A stretch of 64,000 nt of DNA, from the NCBI GenBank assembly GCA_026914155.1, contig JAPPGH010000029.1:83494-147493 (forward strand), given 5' to 3'. The notes under the pieces are model-generated. The model had not been told where the DNA came from, made no database searches, and saw nothing but the letters and a program-made list of their open reading frames with translations. Source of the stretch: Candidatus Palauibacter rhopaloidicola. GTDB lineage: Bacteria > Gemmatimonadota > Gemmatimonadetes > Palauibacterales > Palauibacteraceae. Numbering within the stretch: the first letter of the stretch is position 1; each line of letters starts with the position of its first letter. Of the stretch, positions 1 to 10,234 are shown piece by piece. The position numbers were made by a program, and so were the translations under genes.

Positions 1-1485
1 CACGATCGCGACCTTGTCCCACTCTCCAATGTCCACGTCATAGACCTCGGAATAGTCGAGCTGTCCGGCGTCGCCCAGCGTCACGAGCGGATGGGGATAG
101 TCCATGACCGAGATCCGGCCGAGCCGGCTGTCGTAGTAGTTGTGGACGAGGCCGAGCGTGTGTCCCACTTCGTGCGCCGAGAGCTGCCGGATCCTCGCCA
201 GCGCCCACTCCGCCAGGTCCGCCGGCGCTTCGTCCCCGTTGGCATAGGGCGAGAGGAGACCCTCGGCGATCAGGTAGTCCTGCCGCCACCGGAGCGAGCC
301 CAGCGTCACCACCCCCTTGAGGATCTCGCCCGTGCGGGGGTCGGTGACGGAGCCGCCCGTGCTCCAGCCCCGCGTCGAGCGGTGCACCCAGTTGATCACG
401 TTGTACCGCACGTCGTGCGAACTCACGCCGTCCGGGAGCATCTCCACCCGGTACGCGTCCCGGAAGCCCGCCGCCTCGAACGCCTGGTTCCACCACCGCG
501 CCCCCTCGAGCAGCGCCGTCCGGATCGGCTCCGGCGCCCCCGGGTCCAGGTAGTAGACGATGGGCTCGACCGGCTCGCTCATGGCCGCCGACGGGTCCCG
601 CTTCTCGAGCCGGTGGCGCCGGATGAACCGCTGCTGCATATCCTCTCCCAGCGGCGCCGAGTAGTCCGCGAAGCTCATGGCTCCGTAGCCGGACCGGGGA
701 TCGAAGGCCCTGGGCGTGTACTCCCCCAACTCCGGCAGTTGCACGAAGGAGTGATGGAGGCGGATCGTGGCCGCCTCGCCGGTCGAGGCCACGTTCGCGA
801 CGCCTTCGAACGCCCCGCCGCCGCCTCCGAATCCGCCGAAGCCGCCGCCCCCGCCGCCCGGCTGGCGGACGAAGGTGAGGGATGCCTCGATCTCGGTGTT
901 CTCCGGGAACCCCATCGTCATCGGCAGGTGCACGGCGCTCCGGCCCGCGTCGAACCGGTATGTCCCCGGCCGCAGCCGCTGCGCCCAGTTGATCATGTCC
1001 CGGACGACGAAGTCCGTCGCGTCGACGAGCACGCGCCCGTCCGTCTCCGCCGCCGCCGTGAAGCCCCACAGCGTGGAGGGGGCGAAGGCGTCCGTCACCG
1101 CCTGCACCTCGCTCGGGTTCGTGCTGCTCGCCCGGAAGTCGAGGTTCGGCTGGATCATCAGCACCTTCGGCCCCACCCGGTGGAAGCGCACGAGGCGGGA
1201 GCCCGAGAGCGCGCCGCGGTCGAGACCGATGTCGTTCGACCCCAGCCCCGAGGCGAGCCCCGTCATGTGAAGGATGTCCGTGTCCCAGCGCGAGATCTCG
1301 AGCCACAGCTTGCCGCTCGAGGCCTCCCAGTACATGGGGATGAAGCCGTCGATGGCCCGCATCGAGGCCGTCCTGTCCTCGATCGAGGGGAGTGAATCCC
1401 CGGAGTCCTGTGCCACGGCGAAGGCAGGACCGAGAAAAAGGAGAACGACGGGAAGGAGCTTTCGGAAACGGGTCAAGGAGTACAC
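1..1485 (-). CDS. Exported zinc metalloprotease, DUF5117/DUF4953 type (C-terminus outside window)
   Basis: The open frame enters from the left edge, so the C-terminal part is missing. A GTG start at 1485 is preceded by an AGGAGG ribosome site at 1491-1496 and gives a typical signal peptide (LLPVVLLFLGPAFAVAQ). The zinc site HEVGHTLGLVHN lies at about residues 438-449: two metal histidines, the catalytic glutamate, and the third ligand in the HExxHxxGxxH pattern of metzincin-like proteases. The Met-turn candidate (SVMDYP) follows about 20 residues later. This order matches the large exported DUF5118/DUF5117/DUF4953 proteins of Gemmatimonadota and Bacteroidota, whose substrates are unknown. It probably degrades protein outside the cytoplasm. 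It is transcribed away from the next gene, with about 245 bases between them. Confidence 0.85.
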   Translation of the reverse strand, partial: MYSLTRFRKLLPVVLLFLGPAFAVAQDSGDSLPSIEDRTASMRAIDGFIPMYWEASSGKLWLEISRWDTDILHMTGLASGLGSNDIGLDRGALSGSRLVRFHRVGPKVLMIQPNLDFRASSTNPSEVQAVTDAFAPSTLWGFTAAAETDGRVLVDATDFVVRDMINWAQRLRPGTYRFDAGRSAVHLPMTMGFPENTEIEASLTFVRQPGGGGGGFGGFGGGGGAFEGVANVASTGEAATIRLHHSFVQLPELGEYTPRAFDPRSGYGAMSFADYSAPLGEDMQQRFIRRHRLEKRDPSAAMSEPVEPIVYYLDPGAPEPIRTALLEGARWWNQAFEAAGFRDAYRVEMLPDGVSSHDVRYNVINWVHRSTRGWSTGGSVTDPRTGEILKGVVTLGSLRWRQDYLIAEGLLSPYANGDEAPADLAEWALARIRQLSAHEVGHTLGLVHNYYDSRLGRISVMDYPHPLVTLGDAGQLDYSEVYDVDIGEWDKVAIV

Positions 1486-1730
1486 GGACGCCTCCTGGCG
1501 ACAGGAACTGAATGACTCCCCGCAGATTTCGCGGGAACGGACCTGCACACTACGATGGCGAAAGTCGGCGGGCTGCACGATACCTCTTTCGAGCCCTCGC
1601 GAACGGGCGGATCGGGGCCTCCCCAAAACAGGTGATGTTCAACGGGGTCGCTCCGCACATACTATGAACGGTCGCCGGCAAGGTCCCGACGGTTCGTGCC
1701 GGACAACGCCAGTCCCGAAGGACCGAAACA

Positions 1731-2315
1731 ATGGTATGCATGACGCGATGCAGGGCGATACTCCTCGTGACCATCGGGCTCCTGGTCGGTATGCAGCCTC
1801 TGTTCGCCCAGGAGGCCGGTGACCGCGTTCGCGTGACGACCGATGCCAGCCAGGTGGTCGGCCAGATCGTGGCGGTGAGAAGCGATGGTTTCGACCTCAG
1901 CATGGCTGGAGGCGGATCCGGCTCCTTCGCCCACGCCGACATCCTCCGGCTGGAACGCAGCCTCGGTGCCACGTCGCGCTGGAAGGAGGGCCTCCTGTAC
2001 GGGGGCGGAGGCACGTTTGTGACGGTCACGCTGGGATGAGGCCTGGCTATCGTTGCGACCTGCGACGCTATTACGGGGGGCACAGATACGGGCGGATGCG
2101 CGAGAACACCTCTCCGTCTCCTGGTGGCCTATGGCGCGGTGTTGGGCACCGCCGAAGGGCTGCTGGGCATGGCCGTCGGATCGTTGCTGAGAGGGCCCGA
2201 GCGATGGGAAGATGTCCGGGTCGGCGGCGCGGCCGCGGGGGTCAGCCCGATCCTCGACCTGAAGCTGGACAGAGGCCGCCCCGCAGCGGTCTTCGGCATC
2301 CGTCTCCGCCTTTGA
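1731..2315 (+). pseudogene. Small exported/membrane protein gene interrupted by an in-frame TGA
   Basis: The ATG at 1731 (AAGGA eight bases upstream) opens a signal peptide followed by a GDRVRVTT segment and LGATSRWKEGLLYGGG. A TGA at 2037-2039 stops it after 102 residues. The same frame then stays open to a TGA at 2313-2315 and reads as the natural continuation: a Gly/Ala-rich hydrophobic stretch, ERWEDV, then a short beta-like tail GRPAAVFGIRLRL. Together the two halves form a 194-residue protein of a kind I recognise from Gemmatimonadota (unnamed, with two glycine-rich membrane hairpins). One C-to-T change (CGA to TGA) would explain the break. I therefore call it a nonsense-interrupted gene; readthrough or a sequencing error remains possible. 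Confidence 0.6.
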
Positions 2316-2390
2316 GGGCGAGCTATAGCCGCGGGTAGATCGGTGGCGCGCGGCGAGGAAGGGGGCGTGCCCGCGCCGACCCGCACGATC

Positions 2391-5300
2391 ATGCGCGGCC
2401 GAAGCTCCCGCCGGCGTTCCGCCTGGGGCGCGGCCGCGCTTCTCGTGGTGTGGGCCGCGGCCTGCGGCGACGGCGGCGGTGGGGGTAGTGGCCCGCTGGA
2501 CCCGGTACCACTCCCGGCGCCCAACCGGGCACCCGAGCCCGTCGGATCGATCCCGCCGGTGGGGCTGGCGGCCGGAGCCGACGTCGCGTTTGAGTTGTCG
2601 TCGTATTTCAGCGATCCGGACGGCGACCCGCTGAGTTACACGGCCGAAAGTTCCGACGCCTCGGTAGCTACGGCGTTGGTGTCGGGTTCGAGGCTGACGA
2701 TCGCGGGCATCGCTCTGGGCAGCGCGACCGTCACCGTGACGGCGCGCGATCCGGCGGGTCTGACCGCCGTCCAGAACGTCGGCGTCGCGGTGGAGCGGGG
2801 GAACCGGGCTCCAGAGGCGGTTCGCTCGATCCCGCCGGTGGGGTTGGCGGCCGGAAGCGACGTGACGTTCGACATATCGTCGTCCTTCGCCGATCCGGAC
2901 GGGGACGCGCTCTCCTACGCGGCGGAAAGTTCGGACGTCTCGGTGGCGACGGCATCGATATCGGGCTCGACGTTGACCATCACGGGTGTCGCCGCAGGGA
3001 GCGCGACGGTGACGGTGGCGGCGCGCGACCCGGCAGGACTGACCGCCTCGCAGAACGTCGATGTCACGATCTCGGAGGGGTCGAACCGGCCGCCCGAAGG
3101 GACGCTGCCGTTTGCCGACGTGACGCTGCCCGCAGGCGTGACGATCACCTTCAACGTGTTGTCCTACTTCTACGATCCGGACGGCGACCGGCTCATCTAC
3201 TCGGGCCGCACCTCCCACCCGGACGTGACCGCCGTCTCCGTGTCCGGCAGCGTCCTCTCGGTCACGGGCGTGTCCGAGGGTCGCGCCACGGTGGATCTGA
3301 CGGCGCGAGATCCCGGGGACCTCCCCGCGACGCTTTCGTTCGGCGTCAACGTCGCGAACGGTCCTCCCGCCGCCGTCGGCGAGATCCCGGAAGACACCCT
3401 CGACGTGGGGGAGACGGGCACGGTGGAACTCTCCGCGTACTTCTCCGATCCGGATGGGGACGCGCTGACCTATGCGGCGACCGCCTTCTACGACCGTGTG
3501 GCCCGAGTCTCCGTGACCGGGAGCGCGATGACGGTGGAAGCGGTGGCGGAGGGGAGCACTTCCATCACGGTCACCGCGAGCGATCCGGGCGGGAGCGAGG
3601 CGACGCAGCGGACCCGCCTGACGGTTCGCCTGCCCAATCGGGCGCCCGAGCCGCGGGGCACGATTCCCGATCTGACCGTCGCCGCCGCCGGGACAAGAAG
3701 CGTGTATCTGGGGGCCTATTTTGACGATCGGGATCCGCTGACGTACGCGGCGACGACCTCGGACGCGGACGTCGCGACGGTCACGGTCGACGGCAGCCGC
3801 GCGACGGTGGCGGGCGTCGCCCGCGGCACGGCGGAGGTCGTGGTGACGGCGCGGGATCCGCAGGGTCTCGAAGCCAACCAGCGCTTCAACGTAACCGTGC
3901 CGAACAACGCGCCCCGGGAGACGGCCACCGTTCCGGGAGATACGCTCGATGTCGGCGACACGGCCACGGTGGATCTGTCGCAGTACTTCGAGGATCCGGA
4001 CGGCGACGCGCTCGTATACACGGCCGAGCCGTTCTTCGAGCCCGTGGCCGCGACCGCCGTGTCGGGCAGCGTCCTCACGATCGAGGGGCTGAGCGAGGGG
4101 ACGACCTCCGTGACGATCACGGCGCGCGATCCGGAAGGCCTCGAAGCGTCGCAGCGGCCGCGCATCAGGGTGCGCCAGCCCAACCGTCCCCCCGAGATCG
4201 CCGACGCCATCCCCGACGTGACGGTGGCCGCGGGGCGCACGTCTCGCGTGTCCATGTTCTTCCATTTCGAGGATCCCGACCGCGACCGGCTGACCTACAC
4301 CGCGGTGACGTCGGCTGAAGCGGTCGCCACCGCGACGGCTTCGGGCAGCAGCGTGAGGGTCGAGGGCGTCGCGAGGGGGACCGCGGAGATCACTGTGACG
4401 GCACGGGATCCCGGAGGACTGGAGGCCCGGCAGTCCTTCACGGTCACGGTTCCCAACAGCGCTCCCGTGGCGGTCGCCGACATCCCGCGGGACACGGTGG
4501 ATGTCGGGGAGACGACGAACGTGGAACTCTCCGACTACTTCTCGGACCCGGACGGAGATCCGCTGTCCTATGCGGCCGAACCGTTCTGGAAGGATCGGGT
4601 TCGCGTCACGGTGTCGGGCAGCCTCATGACGCTGGAGGGGCTCGAGGGCGGACGCACCTCCATCACCGTCACGGCGCGCGATCCCGACGGCCTGGAGGAG
4701 AGCCAGCGGACGTCTCTGACCGTCATCCAGCCGAACCGGCCCCCGGAGGCCACGAGGGCGATCGGGGACGAAACCGTGGAGGTGGGCGACACCGAGACCG
4801 TCTTCCTGGGGTTCCATTTCGACGACCCGGACCGGGATGCGCTGATCTACCTGGCCGAGACGTCGAATCCGGCGGTGGCCACGGTCTCGATCTCGGACCG
4901 GAGGGCAGTGATCACCGGGGTCGCCCGGGGCACGGCGCGCATCACGGTCGTGGCCCGCGATCCCGGCGGGCTGGAGGCGCGGCAGTCGTTCGGCGTGACC
5001 GTACCCAACAGCGGCCCCGACGACACCGATACGATTCCGGACCGGACGCTGAACGTCGGCGAGACGTTCTCCGTCGATCTCCACCCCTACTTCACGGACG
5101 CGGACGGGGACCCGCTGACCTACACGGCGGAGGTGTTCTTCGACCGCGTGGCGTCCGCGACCGTATCGGGCACGGTCATGACGGTGGAGGGACTGGAGGA
5201 CGGGAGCACGTTCATCACGGTCACGGCCCGCGATCCCGCGGGGGAGGAAGCCACGCAGCGCACCCGCGTCGAGGTCATCCAGCCGAATCGGCCGCCGGAA

Positions 5301-8300
5301 TCGACGGCTGCGATTCCCGATCAGACGCTCGAACCGGGCGAGAACTACTGGTTCCTGACGTTCAGCTACTTCAGCGACCCGGACCGGGATCGGCTGACCT
5401 ACGCGGCGGCGACTTCGGACGCGAGCGTGGCCACCGTGACCGTCTCCGGCAGCAGGGTCACCATCGAGGCGGTCGCGGAGGGCTCGGCGACCGTTACGGT
5501 GACGGCAAGCGACCCGGACGGCCTCACCGCCGAGCAGGAAGTCGGCGTGACGGTCCAGTCGCGGCAGGGCAACCGGGCCCCGACCGCCGTGGGGGCGATC
5601 GACGCGCAGACGGTCGACGGCGGAAGTTCGGTGACAGTGGATGTTTCGACCCACTTCAGCGACCCCGATGGCGACGCGCTGACCTATGCAGCTACCAGTT
5701 CCAATGCGTCCGTGGCCACCGCCATCATGTCGGGCAGCCGCGTGACGATCAGGGGCATCGCGGGCGGGACGGCCACGATCACCGTCACCGCGCGGGATCC
5801 CGGCGGCCTGTCCGCCAGGCAGCGGATCCGCGTGACCGTGCCCAACCGGGCGCCCACGGGTCGTGCCATTCCGGCGCAGGTCGTCGCGGCGGACGGGACG
5901 GCGAACCTTGACCTGTCATCGTACTTCACGGATCCCGATGGAGACCGGCTGACCTACCGCGGTTCTTCGAACGATACCCACGTCGCGACCGCGAGCGTGG
6001 TCGGCAGTTCGTTGACGATTCGGCCCGTGGCCTCGGGTGCGACCACCGTCACGGTGACCGCCCGCGACCAGGGCGGTCTGACCGCTTCGCAGGATGTCGC
6101 GGTCACGGTGCAGGCCCGCGCCAACCGTCCGCCGTCCGCGAGCGCGGTTCCGGCGCAGCGGCTGACGGTTGGGGGGACGTCGACGCTGGATCTCTCGTCC
6201 CATTTCACGGACCCGGACGGCGATGTCCTCAGGTTCGCGGGATCATCGAACAACACCGCCGTCGCGACCGCCGGCGTGATCGGCAACACGTTGACGATCC
6301 GGGCCGTGGCCTCCGGAAACGCGACGGTGACCGCGACGGCCACCGATCCGGGCGGCCTGACCGCCTCGGAGACCGTTTCCGTCACCGTCGCACGGCCCGA
6401 CAACCAGCCCCCGGTGGCGGAGGGCACGATCTCGGACCAGACGCTGAACGCCGACGAGTCCGCCACCATACAGCTGTCCTCGTACTTCAACGATCCGGAC
6501 GCCGATGCGCTGACCTACGCGGCCGCCGTGTCACGGACGGGCGTGGCCACGGCGGCCGTCTCCGGCAGCCGCGTGACGGTGACGGGCGCGGCGCGCGGGA
6601 CTGCCACCGTCACGATCACGGCCCGCGATCTCGGCGGGCTCGAAGCCACGCAGGCGTTCGACGTGACGGTGCGCAACAGCGCGCCGGAGGCGACGGGGAC
6701 GATTCCGGCCACGACCATCGTCGCCAATTCGTCGACGATGATCGACGCCTCCTCCCGGTTCCGGGACCGGGACGAAGATGCGCTGTCGTACACCGTGGCG
6801 ACATCGGACGCCGCAGTGGCGAGCGTCGCCGTATCGGGCAGCACGGTGACGATTACCGGCGTGGCGGCCGGGACCGCGGTCGTGACGATCACGGCTCGCG
6901 ATCCCGGCGGCCTCGAAGCTCGGCAGCGCGCCGACGTGACCGTGAGGGCGACCAACCGGGCGCCGGAGGCCGTCGGCGGAATCCCGGCGCAGAACCTCGA
7001 AACCGGCAACTCGGCCCCTGTCGACGTGACGTCCTACTTCCGCGACGCCGACGACGATCCGTTGACGTACGCGGCGGCGACCTCGGACGCGTCGGTCGCC
7101 ACGGCTTCCGTCTCCGGTCGCGTGGTCACGATCGCAGCGGCGAGCCCGGGCACGGCGACCGTGACCGTAACGGCGAGCGATCCGCACGGCGCGTCCGTGA
7201 ACCAGGGAGTCAGCGTCCAGGTGACGCAGGGCAACCGGTCCCCGCAAGCGAGCGGCACGATCCCGGCGCAGACGGTCGCGGCCGGCGAAGCCATCACGCT
7301 CGATGTTTCGCCGTACTTCACCGACCCGGACGGCGATGCGCTGACCTACGCGGTGACGAGTTCGGCCACCGCCGTGGCCACGGCGTCCAGGCTGGGCAGC
7401 CAGGTGACCATCTCCGGGCAGAGCGCCGGAACGACGAGCGTGCGCGTCACCGCGAGCGACGCCGACGGGGCCTCGGCCCGGCAGGATATCGCGGTGACCG
7501 TGACGGCTCGGCAGGACAACCGGCCTCCGGCGCTTGAGGGCAGCATCCCGGTGCAGTTCCTGTCCGCCGGCGAGTCCGCCACGATCGACGTGTCTTCGTA
7601 CTTCAGCGACCCGGACGGGGACGCCATCGCCTACACCGGAGCGACCTCGTCGGCCGGCGTCGTCACCACGTCTGCGTCGGGCAGCATGCTGACGATCACC
7701 GCCGGGGCGCGGGGAACGGCGACCCTGACCGTGACCGCCAGCGACCCGGACGGCCTCGAGGCCGAGTCGTCCTTCACCGTGGCCGTCATGAACTCGGACA
7801 CGGGCTCGTACAACATCGACCTGATCTCCATCACGCCGATGTCCGAAACCAACGCGGCCGCGTTTCGGGATGCGGCCGAAAAATGGATGGCGGTCCTCGC
7901 GGATACCGAACTTCCGGACATGCCGGTCTCATCCACCACGCCCACAGGCTGCTGGGACCTCACGTCGGATCGCCGCGTCGACAGCGTGGACGACCTGCTT
8001 CTCGTCGTGTCCGTGAAGGCAATCGACGGGCGCGGGAGGACACTGGGTTCCGCAGGGTATTGTCGGGTGCACAGCGAGTCCGGGCTGCCCTGGATGGGGG
8101 CCATGCAGTTCGACGAAGCGGACCTCGCATGGGTCGAGGAGGAAGGCGACCTGGACGAACTCATACTTCACGAAATCGGGCACACGCTCGGCATCGGTAC
8201 GGCCTGGAGACGACACGATCTGCTGAAGAACCCCACCCTCACCTGGGTCCTGTTCGGCTGGTCGCACGAGCCGGGCAAGGACGCGCACTTCACGGGCCCG

Positions 8301-8720
8301 CTGGCCACCGCGGCCTTCAACGAAGCGGGCGGCGACGCGTACACGGACGGCGGGAAGGTCCCCGTCGAAAACTGCTTGGGACGGGGATCGGCCGATGGCC
8401 ACTGGAGAGAGTCCTACTGGACCGAGGATCTGCCGGAAAGCGACTGCCGGGATGGCGAAGCCCTGCTGGGGGGAGAACTCATGTCGCCTCTGAACACGCT
8501 GGGCGTGGACGAGCCCCTGAGCAAGATCACCATCCAGTCGCTGGCCGATCTCGGCTATACCGTGGACGTTGACGAGGCGGCGCCGTACACCCTTCCCGCG
8601 CCCGACGCGGCGCGCAGATACGATCCGCGGCGAGTGTTCGAGTACGGCGACGACATCCTCAGGGGACCGATCACCGTGCACGACCGCAACGGGCGTATCG
8701 TGCGGCTGATTCCCAACTAG
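2391..8720 (+). CDS. Giant repeat lipoprotein with C-terminal leishmanolysin-like (M8) metallopeptidase
   Basis: The ATG at 2391 gives a lipoprotein signal (Arg-rich start, hydrophobic core, VVWAAAC lipobox, then Gly-rich spacer); a GTG at 2343 would add 16 residues. About 19 cadherin/Ig-like repeats of 85-100 residues follow. Each opens with NRAPE or NRPPE, carries YFSDPDGDxLTY (an acidic, probably calcium-binding loop) and closes with VTARDPGGLxAxQ. From about residue 1810 comes a peptidase: HEIGHTLGIG at about 1927, a third likely ligand in SADGHW, and the Met-turn ELMSP, as in bacterial M8 enzymes. The family is secreted or surface-bound. The repeats would hold the protease away from the cell, which makes adhesion or degradation of host or matrix protein plausible. 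The repeats also create a 1,330-codon open frame on the other strand, which is not a gene. Confidence 0.88.
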   Translation: MRGRSSRRRSAWGAAALLVVWAAACGDGGGGGSGPLDPVPLPAPNRAPEPVGSIPPVGLAAGADVAFELSSYFSDPDGDPLSYTAESSDASVATALVSGSRLTIAGIALGSATVTVTARDPAGLTAVQNVGVAVERGNRAPEAVRSIPPVGLAAGSDVTFDISSSFADPDGDALSYAAESSDVSVATASISGSTLTITGVAAGSATVTVAARDPAGLTASQNVDVTISEGSNRPPEGTLPFADVTLPAGVTITFNVLSYFYDPDGDRLIYSGRTSHPDVTAVSVSGSVLSVTGVSEGRATVDLTARDPGDLPATLSFGVNVANGPPAAVGEIPEDTLDVGETGTVELSAYFSDPDGDALTYAATAFYDRVARVSVTGSAMTVEAVAEGSTSITVTASDPGGSEATQRTRLTVRLPNRAPEPRGTIPDLTVAAAGTRSVYLGAYFDDRDPLTYAATTSDADVATVTVDGSRATVAGVARGTAEVVVTARDPQGLEANQRFNVTVPNNAPRETATVPGDTLDVGDTATVDLSQYFEDPDGDALVYTAEPFFEPVAATAVSGSVLTIEGLSEGTTSVTITARDPEGLEASQRPRIRVRQPNRPPEIADAIPDVTVAAGRTSRVSMFFHFEDPDRDRLTYTAVTSAEAVATATASGSSVRVEGVARGTAEITVTARDPGGLEARQSFTVTVPNSAPVAVADIPRDTVDVGETTNVELSDYFSDPDGDPLSYAAEPFWKDRVRVTVSGSLMTLEGLEGGRTSITVTARDPDGLEESQRTSLTVIQPNRPPEATRAIGDETVEVGDTETVFLGFHFDDPDRDALIYLAETSNPAVATVSISDRRAVITGVARGTARITVVARDPGGLEARQSFGVTVPNSGPDDTDTIPDRTLNVGETFSVDLHPYFTDADGDPLTYTAEVFFDRVASATVSGTVMTVEGLEDGSTFITVTARDPAGEEATQRTRVEVIQPNRPPESTAAIPDQTLEPGENYWFLTFSYFSDPDRDRLTYAAATSDASVATVTVSGSRVTIEAVAEGSATVTVTASDPDGLTAEQEVGVTVQSRQGNRAPTAVGAIDAQTVDGGSSVTVDVSTHFSDPDGDALTYAATSSNASVATAIMSGSRVTIRGIAGGTATITVTARDPGGLSARQRIRVTVPNRAPTGRAIPAQVVAADGTANLDLSSYFTDPDGDRLTYRGSSNDTHVATASVVGSSLTIRPVASGATTVTVTARDQGGLTASQDVAVTVQARANRPPSASAVPAQRLTVGGTSTLDLSSHFTDPDGDVLRFAGSSNNTAVATAGVIGNTLTIRAVASGNATVTATATDPGGLTASETVSVTVARPDNQPPVAEGTISDQTLNADESATIQLSSYFNDPDADALTYAAAVSRTGVATAAVSGSRVTVTGAARGTATVTITARDLGGLEATQAFDVTVRNSAPEATGTIPATTIVANSSTMIDASSRFRDRDEDALSYTVATSDAAVASVAVSGSTVTITGVAAGTAVVTITARDPGGLEARQRADVTVRATNRAPEAVGGIPAQNLETGNSAPVDVTSYFRDADDDPLTYAAATSDASVATASVSGRVVTIAAASPGTATVTVTASDPHGASVNQGVSVQVTQGNRSPQASGTIPAQTVAAGEAITLDVSPYFTDPDGDALTYAVTSSATAVATASRLGSQVTISGQSAGTTSVRVTASDADGASARQDIAVTVTARQDNRPPALEGSIPVQFLSAGESATIDVSSYFSDPDGDAIAYTGATSSAGVVTTSASGSMLTITAGARGTATLTVTASDPDGLEAESSFTVAVMNSDTGSYNIDLISITPMSETNAAAFRDAAEKWMAVLADTELPDMPVSSTTPTGCWDLTSDRRVDSVDDLLLVVSVKAIDGRGRTLGSAGYCRVHSESGLPWMGAMQFDEADLAWVEEEGDLDELILHEIGHTLGIGTAWRRHDLLKNPTLTWVLFGWSHEPGKDAHFTGPLATAAFNEAGGDAYTDGGKVPVENCLGRGSADGHWRESYWTEDLPESDCRDGEALLGGELMSPLNTLGVDEPLSKITIQSLADLGYTVDVDEAAPYTLPAPDAARRYDPRRVFEYGDDILRGPITVHDRNGRIVRLIPN

Positions 8721-8730
8721 CGGACGCGGG

Positions 8731-10215
8731 CTATCGGTCGATCGCCGCGATCACCTGGCCCATGATGTCGGACATGTACGCGCTGTAGTCGCCGGGGCTC
8801 GGTCCCAGCCGGACGATCACCAGATCCCGCGACGGGATGATGGCGGTGTACTGTCCCATGGCCCCGAGCGCCCAGTACGCGTCCTCCGGGGCGCCCGGAT
8901 GCGACCCGCCGAGATTGACCCAGAACAGTCCCCCGTAGTTGAGGAGTTCCGCGCCGGGAGCGGGCGTGCTCACGAAGTCCACCCACCCCTCCGGGAGGAT
9001 GCGGTCGGACCCGCCATCCGGCGTCGGCCACACGCCGTCCCACAGGTGGAGGAGACCGAACCTCGCCCAGTCCCACGCGCTTCCGTAGTCGTAGCCGGTG
9101 ATGATGAAGTTCCCCCACGCATCCGTCTCAAGGACGTAGTCCCTCGCCCCGATGCGGTCGAACAGGATGCGCTGGGGATAGGTCAGCCAGTCGTCCCCGC
9201 GCGCCTCGACGGCCTGCCGCACGATGCGCGCCACGGTGAGGGGATCCGAGTTCCGGTAGCGGAAGATGGCGCCCGGCAGGGTGTCCATCGGCTGGTCGAT
9301 GGCGTGCTCGAACACATCGATGCCCTCGAAGTAGATTCGGCCGTGCTCGTTGGCGTGCGTCCTGGAGCGCTCGTCATCGGAGCCCAGGTTCAGGAAGTCG
9401 AGCCCCGAACTCATGTTCAGGAGGTCGCGGATGCGGATCTCCCGGCGCGGATCGTCCTCTCCCTGCCATTCCGGTACGGGCGCCGGATCGTCCAGCTCCA
9501 CATCGAGATGGCCGGCCTGCATCGCCGCGCCCATGAGAGCGGCCGCAATGCTCTTGCCCTGGGACCAGGAGATCTGCGGCGTGTTGCGCCCGAAGCCGCC
9601 GGCGTAGCGCTCGCCGAGAATCTTCCCGGCATAGACGACCACCAGCGCGCGTGTATGGTGCTCGCGCTGGGCCATCGCCCAATCGAGCGCGGCATCGAGC
9701 GCGACCATGTCGACCTCCGCGGGAGGCAGGTCGTGGTGCGCGTCCGCATTGCCGGTGGGCCAGGCGGTCATCTCGGGCTCCGCCGTCCGCCGCTCGACGA
9801 CCGTCGGCTCGAAGACCACGTCCTCGAATCCGATGGGCAGGATCGTGCAGCCCTGGTCTCCGTTGTATTCGGCGGAGCGCGTGCCGAACCCGTCTCCCGT
9901 GACGGAAGCCGTGCGCGTCTCGAAGTCCACGCCGTACCGGAAATCGTCCCGCCACTCATCGAAGGGCTCGAGATCCTGCGCCACGACCTCCTCCACCGTC
10001 CGCTCGTAGTCGCGGCCCACGACGAAGACGCCGGCACAGAGGTGGTGCGCCACCCGCCCGGCGACGTGCCCGCGGATGTGGGCCTCGTCTTCCACCGCTT
10101 CCCCGGATCCCACCGACTCCGGCGCACAGCCCGCCGCCAGCAGGGCGACGCCCGTGGCCACCCAAAGCCCGGCAGGGCGACGACTCTCAGTGCGAGCGCT
10201 CATGCGACCCTCCAT
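8731..10215 (-). CDS. Serine hydrolase lipoprotein, beta-lactamase (class C) fold
   Basis: The 494-residue product starts with a lipoprotein signal (VALLAAGC). Another ATG at 10203, four codons in, is an equally good start. An N-terminal domain of about 150 residues precedes the beta-lactamase-like domain. In the latter, SWSQGKS supplies the SxxK catalytic pair, FRYRNSD supplies the YxN-type motif, and GAMGQY near the end stands where the KTG/HxG motif is expected. This family (COG1680) includes D-aminopeptidases, esterases and penicillin-binding-like proteins, so the substrate cannot be named. The next gene upstream is a close paralogue in tandem on the same strand, 19 bases away, evidently from a local duplication. 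Confidence 0.85.
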   Translation of the reverse strand: MEGRMSARTESRRPAGLWVATGVALLAAGCAPESVGSGEAVEDEAHIRGHVAGRVAHHLCAGVFVVGRDYERTVEEVVAQDLEPFDEWRDDFRYGVDFETRTASVTGDGFGTRSAEYNGDQGCTILPIGFEDVVFEPTVVERRTAEPEMTAWPTGNADAHHDLPPAEVDMVALDAALDWAMAQREHHTRALVVVYAGKILGERYAGGFGRNTPQISWSQGKSIAAALMGAAMQAGHLDVELDDPAPVPEWQGEDDPRREIRIRDLLNMSSGLDFLNLGSDDERSRTHANEHGRIYFEGIDVFEHAIDQPMDTLPGAIFRYRNSDPLTVARIVRQAVEARGDDWLTYPQRILFDRIGARDYVLETDAWGNFIITGYDYGSAWDWARFGLLHLWDGVWPTPDGGSDRILPEGWVDFVSTPAPGAELLNYGGLFWVNLGGSHPGAPEDAYWALGAMGQYTAIIPSRDLVIVRLGPSPGDYSAYMSDIMGQVIAAIDR

Positions 10216-10234
10216 TAGACGACGCGGGCTCAGG

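Noticed and set aside
2037..2039. Selenocysteine or recoded TGA
   Set aside because: No selenocysteine-insertion hairpin was seen and the expected residue in the family is not Cys. Other genes in the window use TGA as a normal stop.
1662..5654. 1,330-codon open frame on the minus strand
   Set aside because: It mirrors the repeated plus-strand lipoprotein; in a high-GC repeat the antisense frame stays open in step. Its Arg/His/Gly-rich composition is not protein-like and it has no plausible domain.
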